Assembly (NCBI GenBank): GCA_963821095.1
Contig: CAWGCJ010000023.1
Location: forward strand, 124,001-188,000
Origin: CAVPHV01 sp963821095
Lineage (GTDB): Bacteria; Actinomycetota; Acidimicrobiia; Spongiisociales; UBA5794
Length of the DNA stretch: 64,000 nucleotides
Direction: 5' to 3'
Made by a program: the position numbers and the translations under genes
In this document: in pieces, positions 53,804 through 63,109 of the stretch
Layout: the number at the start of each line of letters is the position of its first letter
Numbering within the stretch: the first letter of the stretch is position 1
The notes under the pieces: model-generated
What the model saw: the letters and a program-made list of their open reading frames with translations, nothing else
Databases searched by the model: none
What the model was told of the DNA's origin: nothing

Positions 53804-54952
53804 TCAGTAGAGGAACATCGGCTTTCCCGTGACGTGACGCACCTTGGGCTGATAGTTGGCAGAGTCGTAGAGCTCGTCGACGTCGACCCGCTTCACGCCT
53901 TCATGCGTAACGGAGATTGGCACACTGGTGTACGTTCCACCGCGCAGCGCAACCATTCGCCCGGTTGAGCCGTCGAGTGCCAGATCGGCGGCCATCACCG
54001 CGTAATTGGTGGCAACCATGAGGTCAAGCGAGTCGGGGCTGCCGGAGCGCATCAAATAGCCGACCTGTTGGTAGATGATGCCCTTGCCGGTGCGTTCCTT
54101 GAGCAGCTCGCCGGTGATCTGGCCGATCCCGCCGAGTTTGCGGTGGCCGTATGCGTCGGCTTCGCCACCGAGGATCATCTCGCCGCCCTCGATGGTGGCG
54201 CCCTCTGAGATCGTCATCATTGCGTAGTTCGAGGGATTGGAGGCGACGTCGGTCTCCAAGAGGCCTGCCAGTCGGTCGATGTCGTACGGAACCTCGGAGA
54301 TGACGGCGCGGTCGACGCCGGCGAGGTAGCCGGTGATGAGCGAGGTCTCACCGCTGTAGCGGCCGAACAATTCAACGACGGCGATCCGCTCATGCGAGCC
54401 GGTCGAGGTGCGCAGATTGTGGATGAATTGCACTCCCCGGGTCACCGCCGTCGAGAAACCGATGCAGTAGTCGGTGCCGTGCACATCGTTGTCCATGGTC
54501 TTGGGGATGGCAATCACCGGGACGCCTTCCTCGTGCATCCGCAGTCCGTAGGAGAGCGTGTCATCGCCGCCGATGGGGATGAGCACGTCGATGCCCATCT
54601 TGTCGAGCACCTTCAGGCTGTGGGTGGTGAAATCGAACGGGCCGTCGCCCTCGGCCGGCGCCTCGAGGAAGTCGGGGATGGAGCCGGCGCCGACCCGGCT
54701 CGGGTTGGTCCGAGAAGTGTGGAGAAAGGTGCCGCCGGTGCGGTCGACGGTGCGGACGGTCACCGGATTGAGATCCATAAAATTGGCTTCGAGCGTTGCG
54801 GGGTCATCGGGGTTGGCGGTGAGCAATCCGCCCCAGCCGCGCCGAATCCCAACCACTTCGTGGCCCTCTTCGTGGACCCGGTTGACGACGGCCTTGATAC
54901 AGGGGTTCAGGCCGGGTACGTCGCCGCCGCCGGTCAAGATTCCGATCCGCAT
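53804..54952 (-). CDS. pfp: 6-phosphofructokinase, PPi-type signature
   Basis: A 382-residue phosphofructokinase paralogue. It opens IGILTGGGDVPGLNPCIKAV. The donor site is IGGDDTLSYG, with aspartate where ATP enzymes have glycine, and IPKTMDNDVHGTDYCIGFST supplies the lysine. Aspartate plus lysine is the known signature of pyrophosphate-dependent enzymes, which run reversibly. Further blocks are VVELFGRYSGETSLITGYLA and VGYLMRSGSPDSLDLMVATN. The start is the ATG at 54952, after AAAGGAG; the open frame continues upstream without similarity. Having both donor types side by side is notable. No gene lies between this start and dnaE, 205 bases away on the other strand. Confidence 0.9.
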   Translation of the reverse strand: MRIGILTGGGDVPGLNPCIKAVVNRVHEEGHEVVGIRRGWGGLLTANPDDPATLEANFMDLNPVTVRTVDRTGGTFLHTSRTNPSRVGAGSIPDFLEAPAEGDGPFDFTTHSLKVLDKMGIDVLIPIGGDDTLSYGLRMHEEGVPVIAIPKTMDNDVHGTDYCIGFSTAVTRGVQFIHNLRTSTGSHERIAVVELFGRYSGETSLITGYLAGVDRAVISEVPYDIDRLAGLLETDVASNPSNYAMMTISEGATIEGGEMILGGEADAYGHRKLGGIGQITGELLKERTGKGIIYQQVGYLMRSGSPDSLDLMVATNYAVMAADLALDGSTGRMVALRGGTYTSVPISVTHEGVKRVDVDELYDSANYQPKVRHVTGKPMFLY

Positions 54953-55157
54953 GATGCTCCTTTGCGCGTGGGGGAGTGTCCACGTTGAGTTGTCGGGGAG
55001 TCTCGATGAGCCGCCGCGTCGCAGCGAACTCACCGGGAGATCTTGTGGTTGTCGGGCTGGATTCTGCCATGCCGGGCGCGTTCAGGCTCAATTTCGCGGT
55101 GTGGATCAGTTGGCGGATGCCTGCTTACATAGATGTAGTTCGTTACCGGAGGTCGTC

Positions 55158-58100
55158 CTGGGAACTGGGAGCAGCGCGGAGGGGTTCGCCCATCTGCACG
55201 TCCACACTGAGTTTTCGATGCTTGATGGTGCGGCGCGGGTCAAAGACCTGGTGCGGGCGGTTGCCGCCGATGGCCAGCCCGCGGTGGCGATCACCGACCA
55301 CGGCGTGCTCTACGGTGTCGTCGACTTCTATCGCGCCGCGACCGAAGTTGGGGTCAAGCCGATCATCGGGATCGAAGCCTACGTCACACCCGGGTCACGC
55401 TTTGATCGTCCCCCGCGCCGCGACGACATTCGCTATCACATGACGCTGCTGGCAATTTCGGACGTCGGGTACCGCAACCTGATGGCATTGGCCTCACGGG
55501 CCTACCTCGAGGGCTTCTATTACAAGCCGCGGATGGACGCTGAACTGCTCGCCGAGTACTCCGAGGGAATCATCGCCGCCAGTGGCTGCCTCGGTGGGCA
55601 TGTGCCGCAGTTGCTGGCCCCCGACGCCTCGAGCGAAGAGGGAAATGTCGGCCAGGTGCGCGACTACGACGGCGCCGTCGCCGCCGCTGCCATGTACCAA
55701 GACATCTTCGGCAAGGACAACTTCTTCATCGAGGTCCAGGACCACGGCATCCCCGCTCAGCGCAAGATCATGGACGACCTGGTCCAGATCTCCCATGACG
55801 TCGGGGCACCACTGCTGGCCGCCAACGACAGCCACTACACCTACGCCAGCGAGGCCGACTCGCACGACGTGCTGCTGTGTATCCAAACCGGAGCCAACAA
55901 GTCCGACCAGGATCGATTTCAGTTCAAGTCCGAGGAGTTCTACATCAAGAGTGCGGCGCAGATGCGCAGCCTGTTTCCTGCCGACCGCTATCCCGGCGCG
56001 TGCGACAACACGCTCTTGATCGCCGAGCGCTCCGACGTCACATTGGAATTCGGCAAGATTCTGCTGCCGCAGTTCCCGGTGCCTCCCGGGCATGACGAGG
56101 AGAGCTACCTGCGCGAATTGGTGACCGACGGGGCCCGCCATCGCTACGGCGAGTCGCCGTCCGACGAGGTGCGGGAACGAATTGACTACGAGCTGCGCGT
56201 CATCCAGGAGATGGGGTTCTCGGCCTACTTCCTCATCGTGTGGGACCTCATCCGCTACGCCAACGAGCGCGGCATCCGCACCGGTCCGGGGCGGGGCAGC
56301 GCCGCGGGTTCGATCGTTGCCTACACGCTTGGGATCACGAAGCTCGACCCGCTCGAGTACGGGCTGATCTTCGAGCGATTCCTCAACCCGGGCCGCCGAC
56401 AGATGCCCGATATCGACATGGATTTCGACGAGCGCTACCGGGGCGAAGTGATGCGCTACTGCGCAGAGCGTTACGGCTCGGATCATGTTGCCCAGGTGAT
56501 CACCTTCTCGACGATCAAGGGCCGTCAAGCCATTCGTGATGCCGCCAGGGTGCTCGGTCTGCCATACAGCTTGGGCGACAGGGTCTCGAAGTTGATGCCG
56601 CAGGCCATCCTCGGCAAAGAGGCCACCCTCGACATGTGTCTTGACCCCCCCGGCCCTGAGGCGGAACAGGCCGAGCGGGATTGGTTCACCGGCGCGGCCG
56701 GGCTGCGCGAGGCCTATGAGGCCGAGACCGAGGTTCAGGAAGTGGTCGACACCGCCCGGGGTCTCGAAGGTCTACGCCGTCAGGATTCCATCCATGCCGC
56801 TGCGGTGGTGATCTCGCCCGAACCGCTCACCGACATCGTGCCGGTCCAGCGCAAGGGTGACGACGCCGAAATCGTGACTCAGTTCGAAATGCATGCCGTC
56901 GAGGCGCTCGGCTTGCTCAAGATGGACTTTCTCGGTCTGCGCAACCTGGCGACGATCGAGCGGTCACTCGAGTTGATCGAACAGACCACCGGAGAGCGTC
57001 TCGACATCGACGAGATCTCCCTCGATGACGACAAGACATTCGACCTGTTCCGCGCCGGTGACACCATGGGCGTCTTCCAGTTCGAGGGCGGGCCGATGCG
57101 GGCCCTGATGCGGAACCTGCAGCCGGACGAGTTCGAGCACCTGATCGCTCTCAACGCGTTGTACCGGCCGGGGCCGTTGGGCGCCGGCATGCATATCAAA
57201 TACGCCGATCGCAAGAACGGGAAGGAAGCCGTCGAGCTGCCCCATCCCGATCTCGAAGAGGTGCTCGCCGACACCTACGGAATCATGGTGTACCAGGAGC
57301 AGGTGTTGCAGGTCGCCAGGCAAATGGCCGGCTTCTCCATGGTCGAAGCCGACATGCTGCGCAAGGCGATGGGCAAGAAGATCCCGGCGGTGATGCGAGA
57401 GCAAGAAGAGAAGTTCGTCGCCGGTTGCCTGGCCAACGGGCACGACGAGGCGTTGGCCAAGGAGCTGTTCGGCTTCATCGAGCACTTTGCCGGCTACGGC
57501 TTCAACCGTGCTCACTCCGCGGCTTACAGCCTCGTGGCGTATCAGACCGCGTGGCTCAAGGCGCACTACCCGGCTGAGTACATGGCGGCGCTGCTGACCG
57601 CGGTCAAGCGCGACAAGGACCGCACGGCGCTGTATCTGCATGAATGCCGCACCATGGGAATCCGGGTCCTGGTCCCGGACGTGAACCGCTCCGAACTGGA
57701 CTTCTCCGCCGTCGACGGCGAGATCACCTTTGGCCTGTCGGCCATTCGGAATGTCGGCGAGGCGGTTGTCGAGCTGATCCTGGCGGAACGGACCGAAAGT
57801 GGACCGTTTACCGGCTTCCAGGACTTCACCAATCGCGTGGATGTTGCGGTCCTCAACAAACGGACCATCGACTCGCTGATCAAGGCGGGCGCATTCGATT
57901 CGCTGGGTCACACCAGACGAGGACTGTTCGATCGTTACCTCGAATTGTTGGACGCCACGGTTTCGCGCCGGCGCGCCGAGGAGATGGGCCAGTTCTCGCT
58001 ATTCGCCGAGGGCAACGGCGAGGTTCAGGAGGTGACGGTCGACATCTCCGACGAGGAGTGGGACAAGCGGGTCCAGCTCGGCTTCGAGAAGGAAATGCTC

Positions 58101-58679
58101 GGGCTCTACGTCTCGGACCACCCCTTGCTGGGTGTCGAACGAGCGCTGCAAACGATGTGCACGACCACGATCCCCGGCCTGTGGGAGCAGGAAGACAAGA
58201 GCAGGGTCACCATCGGCGGGATCGTGGGATCCATTACGCGCCGGTACACGAAGGCGGGTGACCCGATGCTCTTCTTCACCTTTGAAGACCTGCAGGGGTC
58301 GACCGAGGTTGTGTGCTTTCCCCGAGTCGTCGCCGAGTACGGACCGTTTGTTCGTGAGGACGCGGTTCTGATCATCAGCGGCCGAGTCGATCATCGCGGC
58401 GACGAGGTGAAGTTCATCGGCCAGGAGATCCGGGAGCCCGACCTGAGCGACGATGACATGGTCCGGCTGCGAGTGCCGGCCACCAGATTGTCACGCAACA
58501 TGGTCGATCGGATTCGCGCCGCTCTGAGCAACCACCCGGGATCGGCGCCGGTGTTCCTCCACATGACCGCCGACGAGGGTGAGAAAGTGATCCGGCTGGG
58601 CGACGATCATCGCGTTGAGCCCCGGTCTGCCCTTTTTGCCGAACTACGCGAGCTTCTCGGGCCGAAAGCGGTGATCTGA
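55158..58679 (+). CDS. dnaE: DNA polymerase III alpha subunit DnaE
   Basis: The replicative polymerase catalytic subunit, about 1,170 residues. The PHP domain opens FAHLHVHTEFSMLDGAARVK. The polymerase core has GIRTGPGRGSAAGSIVAYTL and PDIDMDFDERYRGEVMRYC with catalytic aspartates. The fingers and thumb include FLGLRNLATI, MVYQEQVLQVARQMAGFSM and GYGFNRAHSAAYSLVAYQTA; an OB fold (VTIGGIVGSITRRYTKAGDP) follows. The start is unclear: no ATG lies near the domain. A CTG at 55158 stands five bases after a perfect GGAGG (55148-55152); in-frame GTG (55101) and TTG (55110) have no good site. The last 36 bases overlap the end of the convergent GGDEF-EAL gene. Confidence 0.95.
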   Translation: MGTGSSAEGFAHLHVHTEFSMLDGAARVKDLVRAVAADGQPAVAITDHGVLYGVVDFYRAATEVGVKPIIGIEAYVTPGSRFDRPPRRDDIRYHMTLLAISDVGYRNLMALASRAYLEGFYYKPRMDAELLAEYSEGIIAASGCLGGHVPQLLAPDASSEEGNVGQVRDYDGAVAAAAMYQDIFGKDNFFIEVQDHGIPAQRKIMDDLVQISHDVGAPLLAANDSHYTYASEADSHDVLLCIQTGANKSDQDRFQFKSEEFYIKSAAQMRSLFPADRYPGACDNTLLIAERSDVTLEFGKILLPQFPVPPGHDEESYLRELVTDGARHRYGESPSDEVRERIDYELRVIQEMGFSAYFLIVWDLIRYANERGIRTGPGRGSAAGSIVAYTLGITKLDPLEYGLIFERFLNPGRRQMPDIDMDFDERYRGEVMRYCAERYGSDHVAQVITFSTIKGRQAIRDAARVLGLPYSLGDRVSKLMPQAILGKEATLDMCLDPPGPEAEQAERDWFTGAAGLREAYEAETEVQEVVDTARGLEGLRRQDSIHAAAVVISPEPLTDIVPVQRKGDDAEIVTQFEMHAVEALGLLKMDFLGLRNLATIERSLELIEQTTGERLDIDEISLDDDKTFDLFRAGDTMGVFQFEGGPMRALMRNLQPDEFEHLIALNALYRPGPLGAGMHIKYADRKNGKEAVELPHPDLEEVLADTYGIMVYQEQVLQVARQMAGFSMVEADMLRKAMGKKIPAVMREQEEKFVAGCLANGHDEALAKELFGFIEHFAGYGFNRAHSAAYSLVAYQTAWLKAHYPAEYMAALLTAVKRDKDRTALYLHECRTMGIRVLVPDVNRSELDFSAVDGEITFGLSAIRNVGEAVVELILAERTESGPFTGFQDFTNRVDVAVLNKRTIDSLIKAGAFDSLGHTRRGLFDRYLELLDATVSRRRAEEMGQFSLFAEGNGEVQEVTVDISDEEWDKRVQLGFEKEMLGLYVSDHPLLGVERALQTMCTTTIPGLWEQEDKSRVTIGGIVGSITRRYTKAGDPMLFFTFEDLQGSTEVVCFPRVVAEYGPFVREDAVLIISGRVDHRGDEVKFIGQEIREPDLSDDDMVRLRVPATRLSRNMVDRIRAALSNHPGSAPVFLHMTADEGEKVIRLGDDHRVEPRSALFAELRELLGPKAVI

Positions 58680-60707
58680 GGCCGACGTCGTCGACTCGAT
58701 GTCCGTGACGGGCGCAACGATGGCCGGTGGGTTGGGCTCGTCCGGGACTGCGGTATTTTCTTCGGGTGCCTCCGCCGCATCGCCGTACTCTTCGAGTTGT
58801 TGCGCCATCGCGATCGTGAATGCGGCCACCCGGCCCGGCGGCATAGGACGGGCGAAAAGGAAGCCCTGACCGATGTCGCAGCCGAGCTCTTGCAGGATCC
58901 AGAGTTGTTCGTCGGTCTCGATGCCCTCGGCCACCACATCGAGGTCGAGGCTATGGGCGAGTGCGATGATCGCCGTCGAGATGGCGGCGTCATCCGAACC
59001 CTTCGACAACTCGCGGATAAACGACTGGTCGATCTTGAGGGTGTCGATGGGGAATCGTTTCAGATAGCTGAGGGCGGAGTATCCGGTCCCGAAGTCGTCG
59101 ACCGAGATGCGTACGCCCAGGCCGCGCAGCGAGCGGATCTTGTACAGCGGCCGTTCCTTTTCCTCGAGTAGCACAGCTTCGGTTATCTCGAGTTCCAGCT
59201 GGGAGGCGGGAACCCCGTGCCTGGCGAGGGCGGCCGCAACCACTTCATCGAGGTCGCCCTGTCGAAGCTGGCGGGGCGAGACATTGACCGACACCGGAAT
59301 CGAAATCCCCTCGTCTTCCCACAGAGCGATCTGACGGCACGCCTCGTCGATCACCCAGGCACCAAGATGGAGAATGAGGTCACTCTGCTCGGCGACCGGG
59401 ATGAACTGGAGCGGTTCGACGTCGCCGAGCTCGTCATCGGACCATCTCGCCAGTGCCTCGGCGCCGACGACGGCACCGTCGGTCAGCCGGATCTTGGGCT
59501 GGTAGGCGAGGCGGAGACCCTTGCCAAGGTCGAGGGCGACGCGGAGCCGTTCGCTGAGTTGCAGCGTGCCGTTGGCAGCATTGCGCACCTCGGGGGAGTA
59601 GTAGCGGTAGGTGGCGCCGCCCGAGGAGCGAGCCGCCTGGAGCGCCAGCATGGCGCGCTGCAGCAGTTCATCGGCGGCATCGGCATCCATCGGTGCGACC
59701 GCAATGCCGGCACTGGCGACGACCATCACCCGCGCCTCTTCATCGCCGACTTCGTGGAGAGCGTCGAGAACCTTGGCGGCAACCCGGCCGGCATCCTCGG
59801 CACGGTGAAGCCCGCCGAGCAGGATGGCGAACTGATTGCGCCCGACCCGGCCGACCAGATCCGTTGAGCGCAAGGTGCCGCGCAGGGCTCGAGCGCTTTC
59901 TTGGATCACGCGGTCGCTGGTGCGATCCCCGTCGCGTTCGCTCGGCTCTTCGATTCCGACCATCAGGAGGCCGATCAGGTCATCATCGCGCCGGCGGCGA
60001 TCGAGGACGCCGACGAGGTGATCGCGCAACGCGGCGCGGCGGGGGAGGCCGGTCAGGTGGTCGACATCGTCGGCGTTGCGAGAGGCACGGTTAGCCGCGG
60101 CGGCCACTTGGCGGCGCCGACCGGTTGGGCCGATCACGAGGACGACCCCCACCGTGATGATGAAGCCGATTGCGATGGTGCCGATCTCGAGGCGGTTGAA
60201 CAGGTTGGTGCGGGCGGCGGCCTCCTCCTCGAGCACAGCGCCGATTACCGCCATCTCAACCTCAAAGGCATCGGCGTTGGAGAGGAGGTTCGACAAGGTG
60301 TCGGGTCCGGTGGCGTCGTCGAGCAGCACGCGGGCCGCCGTGGTCATCTCCCGGTAGGTGGCGTCCAACTCGGTGAACTTCATGATCGCGTCGGCATTGG
60401 CGGCACCGGGCATGCTGAGCTCTCGATCGCCGAAGCGCAGCGCGTGGTGGGTCCGGTCGAGGACCTCGAGAAGGGACCGCATCTCGGAAGCCTCCGCGGT
60501 CAGCCCACTTTCGAGCAGGACCGCCGAGGTGCTCAGGCTGTTGCTACGTTCGATCTGGCGAGTCACCGCAGTTACGACCCTGGCGTCTTGCGCCTCGACG
60601 GACTGCGCATACCGCACGAACCAGATGAAGGTCATGGAGAACAGGACGAGTCCAATCAGCGCTCCGGTCAGCAATCGGTCGCGCGCGACGGCACGGACGC
60701 TGGTCAT
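58644..60707 (-). CDS. transmembrane GGDEF-EAL protein, probable c-di-GMP phosphodiesterase
   Basis: A 687-residue signalling protein. Two membrane segments (LLTGALIGLVLFSMTFIWFV near residue 12; IAIGFIITVGVVLVI near 175) bracket a helical outer sensor of about 140 residues. The GGDEF domain (about 215-370) is degenerate: VGRVGRNQFAILLG replaces the GGDEF loop, so cyclase activity is unlikely. The EAL domain keeps GAEALARW, the ITEAVLLEE segment, DDFGTGYSALSYLKRFPIDT and EGIET, so c-di-GMP hydrolysis to pGpG is plausible. A Pro/Glu-rich tail ends it. The ATG at 60707 follows GGAGAGGG. Its 3' end overlaps dnaE by 36 bases in the opposite direction. Confidence 0.9.
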   Translation of the reverse strand: MTSVRAVARDRLLTGALIGLVLFSMTFIWFVRYAQSVEAQDARVVTAVTRQIERSNSLSTSAVLLESGLTAEASEMRSLLEVLDRTHHALRFGDRELSMPGAANADAIMKFTELDATYREMTTAARVLLDDATGPDTLSNLLSNADAFEVEMAVIGAVLEEEAAARTNLFNRLEIGTIAIGFIITVGVVLVIGPTGRRRQVAAAANRASRNADDVDHLTGLPRRAALRDHLVGVLDRRRRDDDLIGLLMVGIEEPSERDGDRTSDRVIQESARALRGTLRSTDLVGRVGRNQFAILLGGLHRAEDAGRVAAKVLDALHEVGDEEARVMVVASAGIAVAPMDADAADELLQRAMLALQAARSSGGATYRYYSPEVRNAANGTLQLSERLRVALDLGKGLRLAYQPKIRLTDGAVVGAEALARWSDDELGDVEPLQFIPVAEQSDLILHLGAWVIDEACRQIALWEDEGISIPVSVNVSPRQLRQGDLDEVVAAALARHGVPASQLELEITEAVLLEEKERPLYKIRSLRGLGVRISVDDFGTGYSALSYLKRFPIDTLKIDQSFIRELSKGSDDAAISTAIIALAHSLDLDVVAEGIETDEQLWILQELGCDIGQGFLFARPMPPGRVAAFTIAMAQQLEEYGDAAEAPEENTAVPDEPNPPAIVAPVTDIESTTSASDHRFRPEKLA

Positions 60708-60845
60708 GCGTCGACGCCCTCTCCATTGTGAATTGTCGGCGCTTCCTCCACGCTGCGATCTCCGCTTCCAATAAGGCGCTCCAGTTGGGTTTCATCGGCA
60801 ACGCCGATGAACCGCATGAGGCTTCGGGCATAGGGCGAGCGACCC

Positions 60846-61922
60846 CTATTTGGGGGGGATCACCATGGCGTGATCGGGGAGTCCGTCTGAGATATCCATC
60901 AGGCCGGCGAGGGCCTCGAGGGTTGTCGGAGGGTGCTCGGCCCATGGAACGGTTGCCAACGGGACCTTGAAGTGGGCCGCAAATTCCTCACGCGCCTCGC
61001 GCTGGCGGCGCGCCTCGGCAGCCCAGCGGCGGAAGTTGTCACGCAAGATGGTCGATGTGGGATCGGCGCTGAAATCTCGTCCCAGATCGAGGTCCTTGTT
61101 GGTCCACTCATTTGGCAGGGCGCGGTTGAAGACGACGGCAGCAGGAGTGGCGGTAAGCGCTTCGAGTTCCTCGAAGAATCTTCGTGCTTCACGCAGGGGG
61201 GTTGGGTTGGCCGTTGTCACGACCAGGCTCGTCGAGGCCTTGAGGTACTCCTCGATGTTGGTGGCGCGGCGGGCCAAGCCGTCGTAGAGGGTGCGGAGGT
61301 CCATGAGAAACTCGGTGAACTCCTGCAGAAGCGCACCACCGAGCACGTTGTCTGCGATTCTGAGCACCGGCCGGGCCGTGATGCGATAGAGCGCCCTCCT
61401 TCCGGGGAGTCCGGCGCCGGTGAGCACCCGCAGGATCCTCCCCCCGACGAGTTCCCGCATCTGCCCGGGTGCTTGGTAGAAGTCGATCCCGCCGCCGGCC
61501 GGGGGCGTGTCAACGATGATGAGCTCCCATGCGCCGGCCTCGAGGTACTCCGCGAGCTGCTCTCCGGCGGCGTACGCCTGGGCGGCCGGGAACCGGTCGG
61601 CAATGGCTCGGAAGAAGGCGTTGTCCTCGAGCCGAGCCGCGATCTCGGGATCGGTGTGACGATGGATCATGGCCTCCCACGACGCCGTGACGTCGAGCAT
61701 GGCGGCCCACAGCCGGGGAGCCCCATCAACCGGCGTAGGGTCGTTCCCGAGATGCTCGAGGCCGAGGGCATCGGCCAGGCGGCGGGCCGGGTCGACGGTG
61801 AGTACCAGGGTCCGCACGCCGGCGCGAGCTGCGACGATCGCGAGTGCCGCCGAGATCGTGGTCTTGCCGACGCCCCCGGCACCGGTCACGAGGAGACTCC
61901 GAGAGCGGACTTGCCGATTCAT
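60846..61922 (-). CDS. Get3/ArsA-like ATPase, first subunit
   Basis: A 358-residue ArsA/Get3-type P-loop ATPase. The deviant Walker A is TGAGGVGKTTISAAL, followed by VLTVDPARRLADALGL (switch-like DPARxLADAL) and IIVDTPPAGGGIDFYQAPGQ. A C-terminal segment VVFNRALPNEW binds the adenine side. There are no arsenic-binding cysteines. It matches the actinobacterial pair represented by mycobacterial Rv3679 and Rv3680, which form a Get3-like heterodimer. ATG at 61922 overlaps the stop of the partner (ATGA), so translation is coupled and the two products should be made in equal amounts. The 140 bases upstream of the GGDEF-EAL gene hold nothing else. Confidence 0.88.
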   Translation of the reverse strand: MNRQVRSRSLLVTGAGGVGKTTISAALAIVAARAGVRTLVLTVDPARRLADALGLEHLGNDPTPVDGAPRLWAAMLDVTASWEAMIHRHTDPEIAARLEDNAFFRAIADRFPAAQAYAAGEQLAEYLEAGAWELIIVDTPPAGGGIDFYQAPGQMRELVGGRILRVLTGAGLPGRRALYRITARPVLRIADNVLGGALLQEFTEFLMDLRTLYDGLARRATNIEEYLKASTSLVVTTANPTPLREARRFFEELEALTATPAAVVFNRALPNEWTNKDLDLGRDFSADPTSTILRDNFRRWAAEARRQREAREEFAAHFKVPLATVPWAEHPPTTLEALAGLMDISDGLPDHAMVIPPK

Positions 61923-62779
61923 GAGGCTCTGTCCCAATGGTCGACGAGCCTTGCGGCCACCTCGCCGGGTGTCAGGAAGCCGAAGAGGTACGGCAGACGC
62001 GGGCCCGGAGGCAGCATGTCGAGCCAAGGTTGTTGGTCGGCGAAGAGGTTCTCCTGGAGCATTGCCGCCTCCCGTTGCGGGCCCGCCGGGAGACGATCGA
62101 CAACGGAAGGGTCGACGCCGAGGGGGGCGAGGACGCGATTGACCACCAACGCCGCCAAGTCGATGACCGGCTCGCGGGCAAGATCGTCGAGCGCCTCCGC
62201 GGTCTCCATCACGGGGAGTTCCTCAGGCAACGTCACCATGACCATGGCCGACGTGGCCGGATCGCCGAGCGTGTCGCGCATCCGCAACGCCTGATCCTGA
62301 ACGGCACCCGTCGGGACGGTCTCCGCGATTGTTGCCGGGGCCCGCAGATAGGAGAAGAACTGCCCGAGTGGCGGCGAGTCCACGATCACCTTGTCGTAGG
62401 TTCCCTGCCACGTCTCAAAGATCGGTTTGCCCATCGAGATGATTTCGCGTACTCCGGGGGCGACATCGACAAACACCTGGAACACCTTCGAAGCCTGACC
62501 GATCGGTGCAGCCCTGGGCAGGCGCAGTTGCAGCCTGAGGTACTCGTCGAGGGCCTTGGTGCGGTTGATGCCGACCGCGTCAATGCCGGTGTGCACCTGA
62601 TGCGGCTCATATTCGAGGACGTCGACGCCAAAATGGGCTGCAAGTCCGAGTGACTCGACCATGCCGATAGCCAGCACGCGCTCCCCGCGCCGGGCAGCCC
62701 GCAGCGCAAGCGCCGCAGTGACGGCAGATTTCCCGACGCCCCCCTTGCCGGAAACGAAGATGAGTCTGCGATCGTCCAT
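61919..62779 (-). CDS. Get3/ArsA-like ATPase, second subunit
   Basis: A 286-residue partner ATPase. Walker A is VSGKGGVGKSAVTAALAL, the strict Get3 form with both lysines. The expected DP switch after the second strand is altered (VLAIGMVESLGLAAHFGVDV, with no aspartate), and VIVDSPPLGQFFSYLRAP is the switch II side. The shorter length and altered switch suggest a specialised half of a heterodimer with the downstream gene. It is first in the operon. The ATG at 62779 is selected because a TACGCT box lies eight bases upstream; the longer frame has no similarity. A divergent promoter region of about 100 bases separates it from 62881. Confidence 0.87.
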   Translation of the reverse strand: MDDRRLIFVSGKGGVGKSAVTAALALRAARRGERVLAIGMVESLGLAAHFGVDVLEYEPHQVHTGIDAVGINRTKALDEYLRLQLRLPRAAPIGQASKVFQVFVDVAPGVREIISMGKPIFETWQGTYDKVIVDSPPLGQFFSYLRAPATIAETVPTGAVQDQALRMRDTLGDPATSAMVMVTLPEELPVMETAEALDDLAREPVIDLAALVVNRVLAPLGVDPSVVDRLPAGPQREAAMLQENLFADQQPWLDMLPPGPRLPYLFGFLTPGEVAARLVDHWDRAS

Positions 62780-62880
62780 CGCGCGGGAGCGTAGCCGCCG
62801 AGACGGGTAGCCTGGCCGCACTGCACAACAGGACATGACGGTTCGCCGCTCGGTGGGCGGCGGTGATTGAAGGAGGCGAG

Positions 62881-63102
62881 GTGGCGCAACTCGATGTAGA
62901 CGAGTTCCTGAACCGGTTCAAGGAGCGTGCTGAAGCGGTACGAGATCGCGGGATCCCTCCGCTCGAGGCCGACGCTCGGAGGGCCTTTGTCGCCCAGGCC
63001 GAGCACGATTATCTCGACTACTCATTGGTTGGGAACGCGGCATGGTCGGTTGAGGGTGGCTACCTCGTGCTGCGGATAGCTCTGGCGAACGGCGAGGGCT
63101 GA
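62881..63102 (+). CDS. conserved-type small hypothetical protein
   Basis: A 73-residue protein starting with GTG five bases after a strong GGAGG. It reads AQLDVDEFLNRFKERAEAVR and ADARRAFVAQAEHDYLDYSL, then a beta segment GYLVLRIALA. A small gene of this kind is often found divergent from the Get3-like pair in actinobacteria. No function is known. TAGCCT at 62810-62815 is a possible -10 box with a leader of about 60 bases. Confidence 0.65.
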   Translation: MAQLDVDEFLNRFKERAEAVRDRGIPPLEADARRAFVAQAEHDYLDYSLVGNAAWSVEGGYLVLRIALANGEG

Positions 63103-63109
63103 GCCCAGT

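Noticed and set aside
54558..55157. In-frame extension of dnaE upstream of the PHP domain
   Set aside because: It runs antisense through the start of the PPi-type phosphofructokinase and has no similarity to DnaE.
59217..60731. Plus-strand frames opposite the GGDEF-EAL gene
   Set aside because: They are antisense shadows; the minus strand has complete EAL motifs and membrane segments.
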